Below the pieces are notes generated by a model that was given only the letters and a program-made list of their open reading frames with translations, ran no database searches and was not told where the DNA came from. A program made the position numbers and the translations under genes. From Zygaena filipendulae (taxonomy: Eukaryota; Arthropoda; Insecta; Lepidoptera; Zygaenidae), in NCBI GenBank assembly GCA_907165275.2, contig OU015655.1, positions 9,250,501 through 9,314,500 of the forward strand: 64,000 nt of DNA, in the 5' to 3' direction. This document shows positions 1 to 13,300 of the stretch, piece after piece. Every line of letters starts with the position of its first letter. Within the stretch, counting starts at the first letter, position 1.

Positions 1-769
1 TATTTTCAGGCTCCCATGTCGACTGCTTTACTTAACAATTGACAAACTCCTAACCACACCTCCATGCTGAAAATACTTGATAGATCAAAGTCCAACGTTA
101 AAATACTCGTAAAATAAATTAAAAAGTATGAAATGAAATGGATAATATGAAACTACGAAAATGTTTAACTAAAAATAGAGCTACGTCTGTCGGTAGGATA
201 GTGATAATACTAATGAAAAAAAAAACATCGAATCATTCTAAAATCACTTTGTTTGATGTCTTAATAACCGTCTATTCCATCCAGATTTATCGATAGTTCT
301 ACCAATAGGATTACTTACAATTAGAAGAAAAAATCCGATCTGTTCGGCTTTAACGTGGGGTAGAACAGACTGGAATCTCCCCTAAATCTATGCGCCTACA
401 GGGCTACGCAGTTTCGTAGCTAAGCGGCTACATGGCTGTGCAGATTCGTAGCTACGCGGCTACGCCGCAACGAGGCTACGTTGCATATTGTACAGTTAAC
501 CCAAATCGAAGGCAATAATACTTGTTGTTTATCTGTTAATTCGTGATATAACTCAAAAACTACATTCTTTAAATTAAATCTATCCGGACAGACGAACAGA
601 CAAAGGCAAAAAAATGACGTTAAATATCTGGTCAAAGTACCGAATAACAAGTAGGAAAAACAAAAAAAAATTCAACACATTCTAAAATCATAACGAGATA
701 CATAGGTATCCACACTTCCATACTAATACAATTATTACAATTGATGCGAAAGTCTCTCTGTTACTTTTT

Positions 770-900
770 TAACGCCTTAATTACTCAAGTTATAATTATG
801 AAATTTTGCATACGCCTTGTAAGGGTACAGAAAAGGACTTTTTATTCTGTAATTCCCGCGGGAACTCCTAAATTGATGCAGGTGAGCGGGCAGCAGCTAG
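770..900 (-). repeat. Interspersed repeat fragment (CCGCGG-core family)
   Basis: Reads towards a terminal CAGCTAGT, preceded by an AATTCCCGCGGGAACTCC block and a GTACAGAAAAGGAC block. Both blocks recur in other copies in this window. Confidence 0.6.
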
Positions 901-2094
901 TACCTAAAAATATATATTTTTCTTGATGTTTCGATAAAATGCTACACGGCACAGTAGCAACCAAAGCGATCGAAACAATACTAAAGTGACTTCCATTTAA
1001 AAACTTGCATATTTTGTTCCACCCTATCCCTATTTCCCTTGGTCAAAGCATCACGCGTGAACGGATAGACCAATTACGCGTATTATTTTTTCGTTGTGTT
1101 AAGAAGAAGAAGAATGAAAGAAGTTTGGAGTTATTGCGGGAACTATATTACTTTATAAAAAATGTATAGAACGAGAATTTGAGTTTTAAAACACCAGCAA
1201 TTTTACTCCATAAACATAGGTAAACAGAGGACCTAACGTTGCCGGACATTTCGTTTACCTCCGTAATGTTACATTTAACGAGTTGTTAAAACGTTGTTTT
1301 CCATTTATTTATAGCACCGAGCTTTTCCTGACTTTAATCTTCAAATTTATAGACCTATCCACGTCGTCTACTCTGCGGCTTTATTTTTTTTACTCAGAGC
1401 ACCTGAAGGAATTTTTGTAACAAGAACGAGGTTGTGGATAAACGTCTGAGCAATCGTTCAAAAAAACTGTTCATTGAAATAGGCAATAAGCACGTCTGAC
1501 CGTCGCGTCGTAAAGTTACCCATTGAGACAAAATTATGTAAATTAAGATAAAGATTTGGAAGTGACTAGATAAATGTGATTTGTACCTACGTAGATCTAT
1601 AGACAAAAAAGTATTTAGCACAGATTTAGAAAAAAAAATAAAAAAAATAAGAAGATATTTTACAAAAGTGTATTATAGTCTTATAATATAGTCTTGGGAA
1701 TGTTTCATCTTCGTTATAAAGCTAATGGCTAATTGCTTATAATTAGTTGATTGAGCACCTCTTTTGTTCGCGAACGCGGCACAGGACTTAAATATTCAAT
1801 ACTAATCGGAGCCAAGCTTCAAATTTATTATGTATGTAGATTCCGAAGTCTCGGTTGGTGGGAGCTTTGCTATCCGCAGCGAGATAAAGCGACGGGTGTC
1901 TGATATTCTAAATTAAAATGCAACGAGTCTTCGACGCTGATTTGCATTTTGATGCGGTGAACAAGCAAATCACTCCTTAGGGAGCAATGTATCAATGCTT
2001 TCTTTTACACAACCACTTACGTGAATTGGCACTATATTTTTATTAAAGATAAGAATATACATATATTATAATCTACTGTAATTTTAATATTTAA

Positions 2095-2325
2095 AATTAA
2101 AAGCCTATATGTTGCTCCAGGTTAAGCTTAATCTACCTGTGAAAACCGCATGACAATCGATTCAGTAGATGCGTAGATTATCGCGAACAGACAGACAGAA
2201 AAGAATTTTAAAAACTTTTTGGGCTTGGTTACTCTTCTTTTATCACCCCTCTCAATTTTAGGTGAAAATATTCAATGTACAGAATCGCGGATTCTACTCT
2301 TTTATTATAGTATAGATAGATATCA
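2095..2325 (+). repeat. Interspersed repeat, copy of the 3300-3600 unit
   Basis: Shares an ordered series of blocks with 3385-3595: GCCTATATGT, GGTTAAGCTTAATCTACC, TGTGAAAA-CGCATGA, TTATCGCGAACAGACA and ATTCAATGTACAGAAT. The two copies are direct repeats about 1.28 kb apart. Confidence 0.65.
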
Positions 2326-3299
2326 GTGCATGGCAACCCGATTGATAGAGGAATCGAGTGTATTCATGGCAGTTAAATATAAAAAAGGATTGAAGGTTGT
2401 TCGATAGAAACGTTCACATTCGTAATCGGCTACCTACACGCTGTGTGACATTATCAGTAGGTATTACCTATGTTTTTCGTAGTACGTTTTTCTGGTGCTC
2501 GCGTCGACTAGGATTGTTTCATATTATGGAGTAATGGGAATGCTATATACGAGCTGGTGAAAAATCGCTGCACCCGTCATCATCACAACGCCCGAGAATC
2601 GCGCTGGTACCTACCGCTGTTCTCACAAGGTCGGTGTGCCATGTGCATATCCCTACATCCCATCATCTTTTGCAGGACACGTAATTTTACTACTGCCACT
2701 GAAATCTGAAATCTCACTGTCTATCTAAAGATTTACTTCACCTTATTTCAATTTTGTTATTGGCGTTATCAACCACATACTTCTGATATAATTGTTAGTA
2801 TAATATAATTGACAAACTCACAAAACATAAGTATTACTTAACTGATAAAGACTTTTAAATAGAAAGTAACTAATTAAACTCAATACATTAAATTTATTTG
2901 ACACCGGTGCCAAGATTGTCTAAATAATTTTATTTGACCCGCAAAGGCCTCCCCTACAGCTTGCCACAATTTTCGATTATGGGTCATTCTCCTCGAAGCA
3001 GCTTTTTCCATATATCGTCCTCCAATCTAAGACACTGCCTCCCTTTCCTCCTTTCATTTCGTTTTGGACACCATTCGGTTACATCCTTAGCCCATTTTCC
3101 TTTATTACACCTCATCATATGACGTGCCCATCTCCATTTTAGTTTTCTTATACAGTATGTTACATCATTAATTTTGGTCTGATTTTGTAATGTTTCTATG
3201 AAGATTAATTTTTATCTTTTAACATCGAGCATGCTTCGCTCCATACTGTGTTGACAAATAACAAGTCTACGCACATTTTTTATATTATTTTGGGTAGAT

Positions 3300-3600
3300 A
3301 CTTGCTGTGCTCCGTGGTTTCACCCGCGTGAAACGTTTTTATATAAGTACCTTTTTTTCTCGAGATCCGATTTAAATGAAACAAAGCCTATATGTAGCTC
3401 CAGACTAAGCTTAATCTACCTGTGAAAATCGCATGAAAATCCGTTCAGTAGATTCAGAGATTATCGCGAACAGACATACAGAAAATAATTTTATAAACCT
3501 TTTTTTTGTGGTTGCATGGTTACTTTTAACGCCCCCTGTCAATTTTTGTTAAAAATATTCAATGTACAGAATAACGGATCCTACTCTTTTATTATAGTAC
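3300..3600 (+). repeat. Interspersed repeat with TTTCACCCGCGTGAAAC head
   Basis: Begins with a TTTCACCCGCGTGAAAC block and ends with TACTCTTTTATTATAGTA. It is the longer partner of the copy at 2095-2325. Confidence 0.65.
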
Positions 3601-3900
3601 TAGCTGTCCCCCGCGATTTCATCCGCGGTAATTTCGGAGTTCCCGCAGAGTTTGCGGGAAAAAAGTAGGTAGGTACTCTACGTCCTTCTTTGTACCCCTT
3701 ACAGTAGTTTACGGTGATTAGCTGTTCCCCGCATCAATTCCGGAGTTCCCGCGGGAATTCCGGGATGAAAAATAGATAGTAGCCGATTCTCAGACCTACT
3801 GAATATGCATATAAAATTTCATAAAAATCGGTCAAGCCGTTTCGGAGGAGTATGGGAACGAACATTGTGACATAAGAATTTTATATATTAGAGAAGATAG
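3598..3900 (+). repeat. Two overlapping CCGCGG-core repeat copies
   Basis: Starts ACTAGCTGTCCCCCGCG, then TTCGGAGTTCCCGC. A second head, TTAGCTGTTCCCCGC, begins near 3718, so two partial copies sit head-to-tail. The end is TATATATTAGAGAAGATA. Confidence 0.6.
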
Positions 3901-4589
3901 ATATTAGATAATATAATAATAGTTTATTGGTCACTATTTAGTAGCACTTTCAATATTAAAAGACGAAGACGTGAACTAAGAAAAGTTTATTTAGTAACTC
4001 AGGGGGAGGTTAAACGAGCTATAGGATTTAAATAAACGATGCACAGACAGGGTGCCGTTTTACTCTTCGAAGTTTAACACTCTATGAATTGATAAGGCTT
4101 CCCGGTATCTACCTAAAACACGTGCCGAAGTTCTACAGTGTCTAATTTAATTCAGATCTAAAATAGGATTGCTGTACAATTTGCATCGAAATAATGTCTT
4201 TAAGAACATTCTTTGATTTTCCAGGTACATAGCGACATCTATCAAAAAATTATCTCGGCTATCTTTAAAGTCATATAAAACTTTACATACCGTATCTCGC
4301 CATAACTACTCAACCTATCATGCAATAAAAACGTTTAAGAGTATGAGTAATCCAATCAGTGAAATGGCGTCTGTAAAATTTCATTGATATTTTTTGTAAA
4401 TATACGAACAATGTAATATTATGAAGCAGTAAAGTTTGTAAGTTCGCATGTAGACAAAATCTCTGGAACTACAAATCCTTTCCTAAAAATATTCCGAGAT
4501 TCACGAAGTAGAAACAGCGGGAAAACTGTTGAAAATATTTTTACCGGTATGAACTACTGTTCTATTTTCAACGATGTTATTATGACTAT

Positions 4590-4745
4590 GGCGTGCCCTG
4601 CGTTTACCCGCATGAGTTTCGGAATTCCCGCGGGAACTATTTTATCTAAAATAAAAGTAACCTAAGTTACTCCTTATAACATCGGCTATTTGTCATTGAA
4701 AGTCCTGTTAAAATCCGTCCAGATCGGTACAGATATTTTTTTTAA
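4590..4745 (+). repeat. CCGCGG-core interspersed repeat fragment
   Basis: Contains GTTTCGGAATTCCCGCGG, then AGTAACCTAAGTTACTCC and AACATCGGCTATTTG. These blocks are shared with the copy at 52,420-52,630. Confidence 0.55.
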
Positions 4746-4884
4746 ACTTTCATTTGCATTTGGTGAAACGCTGTTAATTTTTAATTACTAACAGACTGAA
4801 TGTTGTCTGTCTGAATTCAAGCAATTTTGCTAGCGCATATATGCCCTATTACTTAGGTAGGTACGTGAATATACTTCAATTCCG

Positions 4885-5142
4885 ACATCTATCTATACAT
4901 ATAAAATGCTTTGTCCTGAATGACTGATGGATCAACGTACAGCCTAAACCGCTGATCGTAGAGACCTGAAACTTGGAGGGTGTGTTCTTTGTATGACTTA
5001 GGCATCCGATAGGAAGGATTTTTGAAAATTCAACCCTTAAGGGTTGAAAGGGGGGTGAAAAGGGGTTGCAAGGTTTGTATGGAACAATTCCGCGGGAACA
5101 TCGCAATTATCGCGGGTGAAACCGCGCGGGACAGCTAGTCTC
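4885..5142 (-). repeat. Interspersed repeat, GGGTTGAAAGG subfamily
   Basis: Read on the minus strand it begins ACTAGCTGTCCCGCGCGG, continues through TTCCATACAAACCTTGC and ends near TATAGATAGATG. Related copies lie at 41,610-41,920 and 63,415-63,630. Confidence 0.65.
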
Positions 5143-5334
5143 TTAATAATATTTACCTCGTGATAAGGGGTGCTTATTTGGAGCACATAATTTTCTTTGA
5201 CAAATGTCAAATACAGGTGAGTAGTTGAGTACTTGAGTACCTATACTTATATTTCTCGTTCGTTCTCTCAGTCAGGTATTAGGTACCTACTACTTGAAGG
5301 TTTACGATCGTTCGTGGGTTTTATGAGTTCACAC

Positions 5335-5515
5335 GACCAAATCTATATAAAAATTAACCCCTATTTCCCTTGGTCACGCGGTATGACGCGTGAAAGACTG
5401 GAACGATTACCATTACATTTTGCATACACGTTGTCAGGGGTACAGAGAAGGACACTGGAATTTCCGCAAGAACTCCGAAATTACCCCGGGTGAAACCGCG
5501 GGGAAAAGCTAGTTT
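5335..5515 (-). repeat. Interspersed repeat, CACGCGTGA subfamily
   Basis: On the minus strand it runs from AACTAGCTTTTCCCCGCGG to AAATAGGGGTTAATTTTTAT. The same blocks occur at 15,060-15,190, 25,260-25,413, 28,650-28,840 and 42,490-42,690. Confidence 0.65.
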
Positions 5516-8500
5516 TTTAATAAAACGAATATAAAGTTATCCCGGCGACTTGCGGGCTGTGGCTATACCTACCTATAGTATAAGATTCCATATAACTTGT
5601 TGTTGTTTTTTAATCTGACTTATTATGTGTAAACACGTTTTTTTAATTTTTAAACAATATAAGCAATTCTTATTGATATGAAAACATTTGAGACTTACCT
5701 CTCAAGGATTACGTTACGGATCATTAAATAAGGTACCTACACGTGTAAATTACCAAAATGAATGTTTGAATATAGGTATGTTTTTAAATGGCTTGTACTG
5801 GTAGCTTTATACGTAGGTAAGTGTTGGGCGTAGGTATAGGTAGGTATGTAGGTATAATGTGAAGCTTATGTTATCGCGTACGCTGTTTTTTCCTGTGTGT
5901 TCCTAAATTTATTGCTGTGAACAGATGCTACGTACTAAACTTGTCTCGCCCTTTTCCATTGATGTAACAAATCTATATTATATTTAACTATATATAAAAT
6001 TGTTTGTCTGATAAATCGAGATAATAATGATATAATAAATATAAAAATAATATATTTGTCTGTCTTCTCTAAACTAAGTCTTCGGAATGGATCGGATTAT
6101 CGTGATACTTGGTAGATAACAAGTGATTTTATACTTTTTTTTCCAATACGAAGAGTATCCGAAAGTCACACGGGTGAAACTTCGGGAAACAGCTATTATG
6201 ATTTTTATAAAAAAATAGATATTTAAATATCGCGTCAAAACTGAAACAACAACAACGCACCATATATTAGGTACCTACTTACAGCAACGAATAAATATGA
6301 AGGTGGGTAATACATATTCACTTAGAAAACTTTTTAACCGACTATATATCTTATACCTAGAGCTTTTTTCAAAAATAATTTTGATACATTAACAATGGAA
6401 GTTATTGTGCATTATTTTATTCTGACATACTGAATAGATTATTGGCTCGTGGCCAACGATCCATACGCGTCTGCGAGAGCAGCGGGCTTGGTCGATAGAT
6501 TTCAACTAATTTATTAGGTACTGCTATACCTATTGCGCCATCACCCATCACTCCCATTTTTTTTTCGCCTACTAACCGGGCTAATGAAATTCTCCCGAAG
6601 CCAAAAAAACATCGACAGTTCAGCATCGTGGTATATAATATACGCTGACTTGTCGTTTTCAACATTTGCGATATTTTTACATAGGTATTTAATATTACAT
6701 AACTAAAGTCACTGCGGTAACATAAATTAATTTTCCGGCTGCAAAATTATAAAATTCTAACATGTACAGATTACTCATGTTACAAAAAAAATTGTGAATG
6801 AATAGGTAAAAACCGACATACATACCATTATAAAATCTATCAAGTGAAAATATAATATCGGTATGTATGTGTAGGTACTTACAAGTATTTTTTTTTCAAA
6901 TCAAAGTGTGACATAGTGTATGTTCTAGTCATAGGATTATGTTGGTTACGCGGTACGCCTGGCGAAAAAGATCGACACTAGGTACATGTTAGATGTCTGT
7001 ACGCTGTAGGTGACTAATCCACGATCGTGTGCTATAACATCGCTCGCTGCTAGTCTCTAGTCTACTATCAACGCCAGTAAAAGTTATTTCTTATAAAACT
7101 GTTTCATATAAAAGCTATAACCATGACAGAAACGTTTTAATTAATATCTACCTAAAAATATTGAAAATATAGAAAAATAGGTGTTTAATGTATATGGACA
7201 TTGGACACTTATTAAAAAAATTATAGTACCTACATAATATATATAATAATATATTATATATAATAAAAAATAATATATATAATTTGAAAAGAGGAAAACA
7301 TCTATAAAAGTAAAGTAGGTATTCGTAGAAAATTAATTTGTAGAAGCAACAGGGCCGTGAGACTAAGCACACTCTAAGAACAGATGTGACGAAATTTTTT
7401 TAGGAGTATGAAAAACAACTCTACATTCGTGTGCTAAGGGTATACCCGCGTCGAACTAGGTCTAGTTACTAGCTAACATAGTTTATTACTGATAGCATGT
7501 CATCACCTGTTTATGGAAACCCAAGTTTCGATACAAATGTATGAATTGAAATAAAAATTATTGAATAAACTTCAATATCTCTAATAGGTACAAAGAACCG
7601 CTGCATTCTGATGTAGGATAACCTGAAACTAGCTTATCTTTTAGCAGTATTTTATTATTAGGTATAGTCCACAGAAGTTTGTCTTAAATGTATAAACCTT
7701 AATATGGACGTCCTTACTAATCACATCTCTATCCATATACCTACGTATATTTTAGACTTAACAGTGTTAATCCAAAAAGTTACTAAACTTATTGGTTTGC
7801 AAAAGTGCAGACAGAAGAATCAACAGAAATACTACTTTATTGTATACTTCTATGTTTACATATATCAAGTTAACAACGTTATAGGTATGTAACGAAAAAT
7901 TTTCTTCTTCGTAAATTCAAATCTTGATTGATGGAAAACTGTTGGTATCCACCTAATTGTATAGTAATATAGGTACGTATTTTCGTTGGTTTTTTACCAC
8001 AATGAGCTTCAGTGGAACAAAAATTCTTTGATATTAATTATTTGTTAATAACACATCCCGATATGATGCGAGCTAGCGTCAACAAGTACCCCAAATCCTC
8101 TCGGAGCATGTGCGGGTGGAATGGAAGGCACGGGGTGGTGGGGGGTGCGGTAAGGACACCCGAGGGGTGTGTATGGGTGAGATTCAACTGGTGCAATGCG
8201 GCGAACCCCTCCGCTACCCTCCTCTATCGGGGTTTGTTTTTGCCATTGTATCTGCGGCGCACAGTTGGCACGCTAAGCGTTGATTTTGTTATGTTTGTTT
8301 TGTACCAGTAGCGCCTTAAATGAGGGTGCTCTCACCATTATTTCATTTACTTTTTCTTCTGTTTCCTCGTCGGCGACGAGTTTATCGAGATTGGCTTTGT
8401 TAACTGAGATACCACTTTGAATTTTAATCAGACTCGCTTCTCCAACGCGGTTTAATCATTATCTAAAGCTTTTAGTTTATTTTTTGAAGTGGGACAATTT

Positions 8501-9022
8501 TATTCGCATTAAAAATATTTGTAACCTAAACTTTCTCCAGTTTTGTATGAATATTTTATATCTTTCGTAGAATGGCACACATTTTTATGGGTCCTATTAT
8601 CTTTCTCTACGTGACGCGGTATGCAGTAGCAGTTTCTACTTCTACGAATAAGTTTTGTAATAAGTAGATAGTTTAACAAAAACGACGAGATTCAAAGTAT
8701 ATAGATAGGTATACGTAGATCGCAGTAAGTGAAGAGAACGAGCGCAGCCGACACGGACGCGACGCCTCGCTGCGAGCTACTTCCGACTTCACTATCTACT
8801 CATCTAGGCATATAGATAGCAAGGAAAACTAGAGAGCTATCAGGGTTGTAAAGCCGGAGGACGTTTGCGGAATGTTTTAAGTGCTTATATAGAAGTTTTG
8901 AAGTTCAACTTCTTTGAGAACGGTAGGAAAGAGAATTTTCTATTAAATTATATTGTACATATTTCGGTTAGATGTTAACAGGTGGCGTTGTAACAAAAAA
9001 AACTAACGAATCAAACAATAAA

Positions 9023-9705
9023 ATTAGCCTGTGCCACAGGGCCACATCTAAGAATTGGTCATTTCATGAAATGCTTGACCACATCATAAACTATCGAATT
9101 TTGTCTTTAGCGCATCGCCGCCGGCTGCTATCGTGGCAGCTTATATGGATTCTTACCTTTACACAACGCTCTACCTTTAATGTTGAGTTCAAATATAGGT
9201 AGGTACAGTAAAAATATAAATATATTAAGGATTTCAAAGTAGGTATACCAGACTGCAAATTTTGTTTGGGGTTTACTTTCATGCAGGACACTCAATATTG
9301 CTATACCTACTATAATCTATATCCGTTTCAGTGCTTTCAACGAATACAGAGAGAGACAAAGGGAATGACCACTTTCCTAAAACATCCATTTCGACGATAC
9401 TACAATTCGAATTCTTCTGTTGAAGAAAAATTTTTTGACTTTAGGCTGGACGTAGAGCACCACGACATTGTACCTAGGTTAGGTTAGGTTTGTACTGCTA
9501 AAGTCTGAGGACTGCGTCTGAGTCTGAGTCACAAGTCAAATATAAAGAGTCAATCATCATCATAGTTTTCACCGATGCGCATGCGCATCGCCGGTATTCA
9601 GTTCATGATGTGGTCGATCATTTTATGAATTGGTCGGCTACATAATGAATTGACCAATTCTTAAATGTGGCCACGAGTCACGACACATTCATGTCACAGG
9701 CTAAT
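9023..9705. mobile_element. MITE with about 100-bp terminal inverted repeats
   Basis: The left end ATTAGCCTGTG is matched by the inverted right end CACAGGCTAAT. Similarity continues inward through GGCCACAT-TAAGAATTGGTCA, GACCACATCAT and GCATCGCCG, so both arms are long but imperfect. The internal 450 bases have no coding frame of note. The right end abuts, or shares 1-2 bases with, the next element. Confidence 0.75.
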
Positions 9706-10346
9706 AGGGTACTTGCATGAATTTATTTTTTCAGTCTATTTTAAAGATATATGGCCTACTTAAACAAAGCAAGAAAAAGAAAATAAATATTTGCATAAAT
9801 TAATTAAATAGAGCGTTTCAAAGTTCCTACTTTAGACCTTACCGCCGAAACGCAGAATGACGTCACTAGTTCAAAATTACGCCTTATTAATCTGTGATAG
9901 AAATGTCACTGTCGTATTGACAGGGTCATGTGACACTGACAGACAGATAACTTCAATATCCAAAAGCGAAAGTAAGGTTGAACTGTGTCGATTTACTTCC
10001 AAAAGTTCCAGTAAAGATTCGAAATGCATCTTACCGATGCATTTTAAAGTAACAAACTTCAGAAAATGGAAAATATGCGTTGACTGTATACTGTAACTGT
10101 TAACTTAGTTTCTTTTGCTCTGAAAGAGGTCAATGTTTCCTAAAAAAATAAAAGTGACGTCATGTGTCAAGCTTGGCTGTGATTGGTGTTTCGTTGCAAC
10201 GTTTCGTTTCACAAAATTAAAAGTTGAATATTTTGGAAACTATTGAAAATTATTTAGTAAATCTTTCACGATAACGCTTTTCTAAGGCTCTATTTTTGAA
10301 ATATTGATACAATTTCTTATTATAAATTTTATGCAAGTACCCTATT
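9704..10346. mobile_element. MITE with AGGGTACTTGCAT termini and two CRE octamers
   Basis: The left terminus AATAGGGTACTTGCAT is repeated inverted at the right end (ATGCAAGTACCCTATTG). Perfect TGACGTCA octamers lie at 9858-9865 and 10,155-10,162. No transposase frame is visible, so it would be mobilised in trans. Confidence 0.75.
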
Positions 10347-13300
10347 GTATGATTCGTTCGTTTACAAACTGTCGTCATTTTCTATAATGCCGAATATTTA
10401 GTATAATGATTCAGTATTCTCTTGTGGTTACTATTGAAAATTAACCTAACCTAGCGTATTAGGGTACTCAAAAATACTAAACGGTGTAGGTACCTACTGT
10501 TAGCAAACGAAAAAATTAATATCTACTATTTTCAGATCACACACATATCTATTATATCTACATTAGACATACTATATAATATGTTTTTTGAAATAAGTTT
10601 TTTGTCGATTCTACGTATAATTTAAAAACCCTTCTTAAACTTTATACCTACCTACTCCATTTTTTTTTATTGTTTTTCTGCATAAAAGGAAATTCTGATA
10701 TTCATCGTAGTTATACCTATGCCTAATGAATAAATTTTAATCGCTGCATCAAATTTTGTTAAGTAACCAACCCTTAGAATATAAAGTACTGACATTGCGA
10801 TATTTGAGGCATATAGGGGTCGAGTGGACTGCCACTGCCTAAGTATACTTGTAGGTAGTAACCATCGACCATCGTATAAAGATTTTACCCACGGCATTTT
10901 ACTTTTCAGTTGAAAGAGAATTAACGAAGAGCACGCGATAGTCGTAGCTACGTCACAAGTATGAATGACTTTTTGTTTTTTAATCATTCTTTATTCAGTT
11001 TTATGGCAAAAGTGAACTCATTTATTTAAAATGAGATAATAGCTTATCGCCGCACTCAGAGTCGACTTTAATGATTATTACTTAGTTAAGTATAGATTTT
11101 TAAAACAAAACTGCCGCAATCAGACAAGTTTTATAAATTAATGTTAATTGGAATTTAACTAATTAAGTTACATCTCATTAAATACCAATTAACATTAATT
11201 TACTGAACGTCTCTGATTGCGGCAGTTTTGTTTTAAAAATCTATACTTAACTAAGTAATAATCATTAAAGTCGACTCTGAGTGCGGCCGTCAGTAAACTT
11301 TTTAATCGTCTGCGTTTTTCATGCGGTCAATGTAATCGAACGTTGTGCACCAGTCTTAAACTCTAAATAATCAGGAGCTTCTTTATTGAGCATTATTTAC
11401 AAAATTATAACATAACTAAAAAAAAAATTAGTAAACATAAATAAGTTACGTACTGTTTATAGCAACCAAATAAATACTTTAACTAACTTAGTTGTCATTA
11501 CAATCTGCACCATCAAATCGTAAATATTTTGAGTGATTTCGTAGTTATACACAAAACAAACCTTTCTTCGTTTATATTTGACAAAGTATTACGTGCATAG
11601 GTATTTATTGATAAAAACTCTGAGATTGTTAGATTATTCAGCAGGTATTGCTGATCCAAAGTTTCGACATTAGTACTATGTGCTGTTATCTTAAAATTCC
11701 AATTATACCTACCTAAGTCGTTTCGAAATTGCATATTATTTCTAACAATGATGAATACAAAACTTTTTGGAACTATGTTCCTTATTTTTTTTAAAGTGTA
11801 AATACGTCCAATATCAGTGAGAGAAAATAAATGGCTGTGAATGGAATACTAACGGTCAAAAAATGCCACGACTGGAATATTCGATTTATTTGGACGTTCG
11901 TAGCTTGAGCGAAGCCAACAAGTTGTCAAATCGATTTCGAAGCGAGTTTTTGCGGAGGGATGCGGATAACTGCCCCACTAGTGTGTGTACGTAGGTATAT
12001 GTGTGTGTGTGTACTTTTCGTGCACTTACTAGCTATATATGTATTTCTGTGGTAGTTCCCTTGAAGGGGTAATTCGAAAAGTGTGCATTTCTTCTCATGG
12101 AGCAATGTTAGAAGAGCTTTGTTATTATTATTATTGTACTTTACACCTGTTTCTCAAGAACCTAGGCAGGCACCGATAAGCAAGTTAGTATAAATTTTGT
12201 TGGGTTTCTTGTTGTACCTACGTTTATTGCAGACGTTCTTAAAAAGATGACCCATTCCAACATTTCCACAGGCACGCTATAATTAACGCAGGGTAACTCT
12301 GATCGCCCGGTTAATATTATACGAAATGTATTCAAATTCCGAAATACTTTTATCTTTCGTGTTGTTCCAGAAGTTCCTAAGTAATGAAATTCATTTTTTA
12401 TGCTACTGAAGCGAAGTGTGCTCAACTAATTAAAGAGACGCCATGGGCGCAACGTGGTGAACAAAAAACATACGTACAGCCGAATGCATAACCTCCTCCT
12501 TTTCGGAAGTCGGTTAAAAAGAGCCCATCCTTTTTAGTCGAGAGGGGGAGGAAGGGGGAGTATATGTAACATTGGGCCGCATAATGTATGAGCCGTTCTC
12601 TCTTACTTTATGGCAGAGAGGATCGTCTATCAAAGGAGTCTTGTTATACCTAGTGTTACTTTAATTGTAAGAAAGTACATACTAAACCAGTCAGTAGTCT
12701 AGAATTAAAGGGAAATCCCAGATGTTGTCTTACATATAATATGTGATAGTATATTTAGAGGCCAGAAAAATGCACCTACTTGGTTAAACAAAAAGAGTAC
12801 CTATAAAGAATACATAATTTACGGATGTAGAATTTAATTTAACCGTTGTATAGGTATATCTTATCTTATCTTATCTTAAACAATTTGTTAAAAATCAAAT
12901 AAGTATTTTTGAATGTTTTCGGTATTTACGGTTTACAGTTTTTTGAAGCATGGCGTGCATTATAACGAGAGATTTTAAGATTTAAAAAAACATAAAAACC
13001 AATTAACACTCGAACCACTACTTATTATTAAAAATTTCACTTCACTTACAATTTATTATTTGTATCGCATCTTCAGTACAAAATAAGCAATGATGCCGAC
13101 AGCAGGTCTATGAATCTGATAACTTACAACAAGTAAAGCCGACAGGATTTTAGTTTTTATTTGATTGTATGGGTATCGATAAGTCGTAGTTACGTTGGTT
13201 GGTTAAAGGCGCTAGAGGTCAATAAACTTTGCTCATAATAAACATACGATCATTAGCTTCTTATTTTGAAGGAGATTTATTTGTACCGATCCCTATGGTA

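Larger units (their letters stand above)
1..9022. other. Non-coding upstream region, repeat-rich
   Basis: I see no exon in this stretch. It holds AT-rich DNA, short GCTACG-type repeats near 380-480, several degenerate CCGCGG-core interspersed repeats (listed separately) and an AT-only near-palindrome at about 7230-7290. A GC-richer patch at 8090-8290 has an open frame but no homology or splice context that I recognise. The region is either upstream of scratch or part of its long first intron, because the exon for the SNAG start of scratch is not visible here. Confidence 0.6.

Noticed and set aside
8012..8311. 99-codon frame in a GC-richer patch
   Set aside because: No homology I recognise, no splice sites or poly(A) signal in a sensible position; the composition could come from a degraded repeat.
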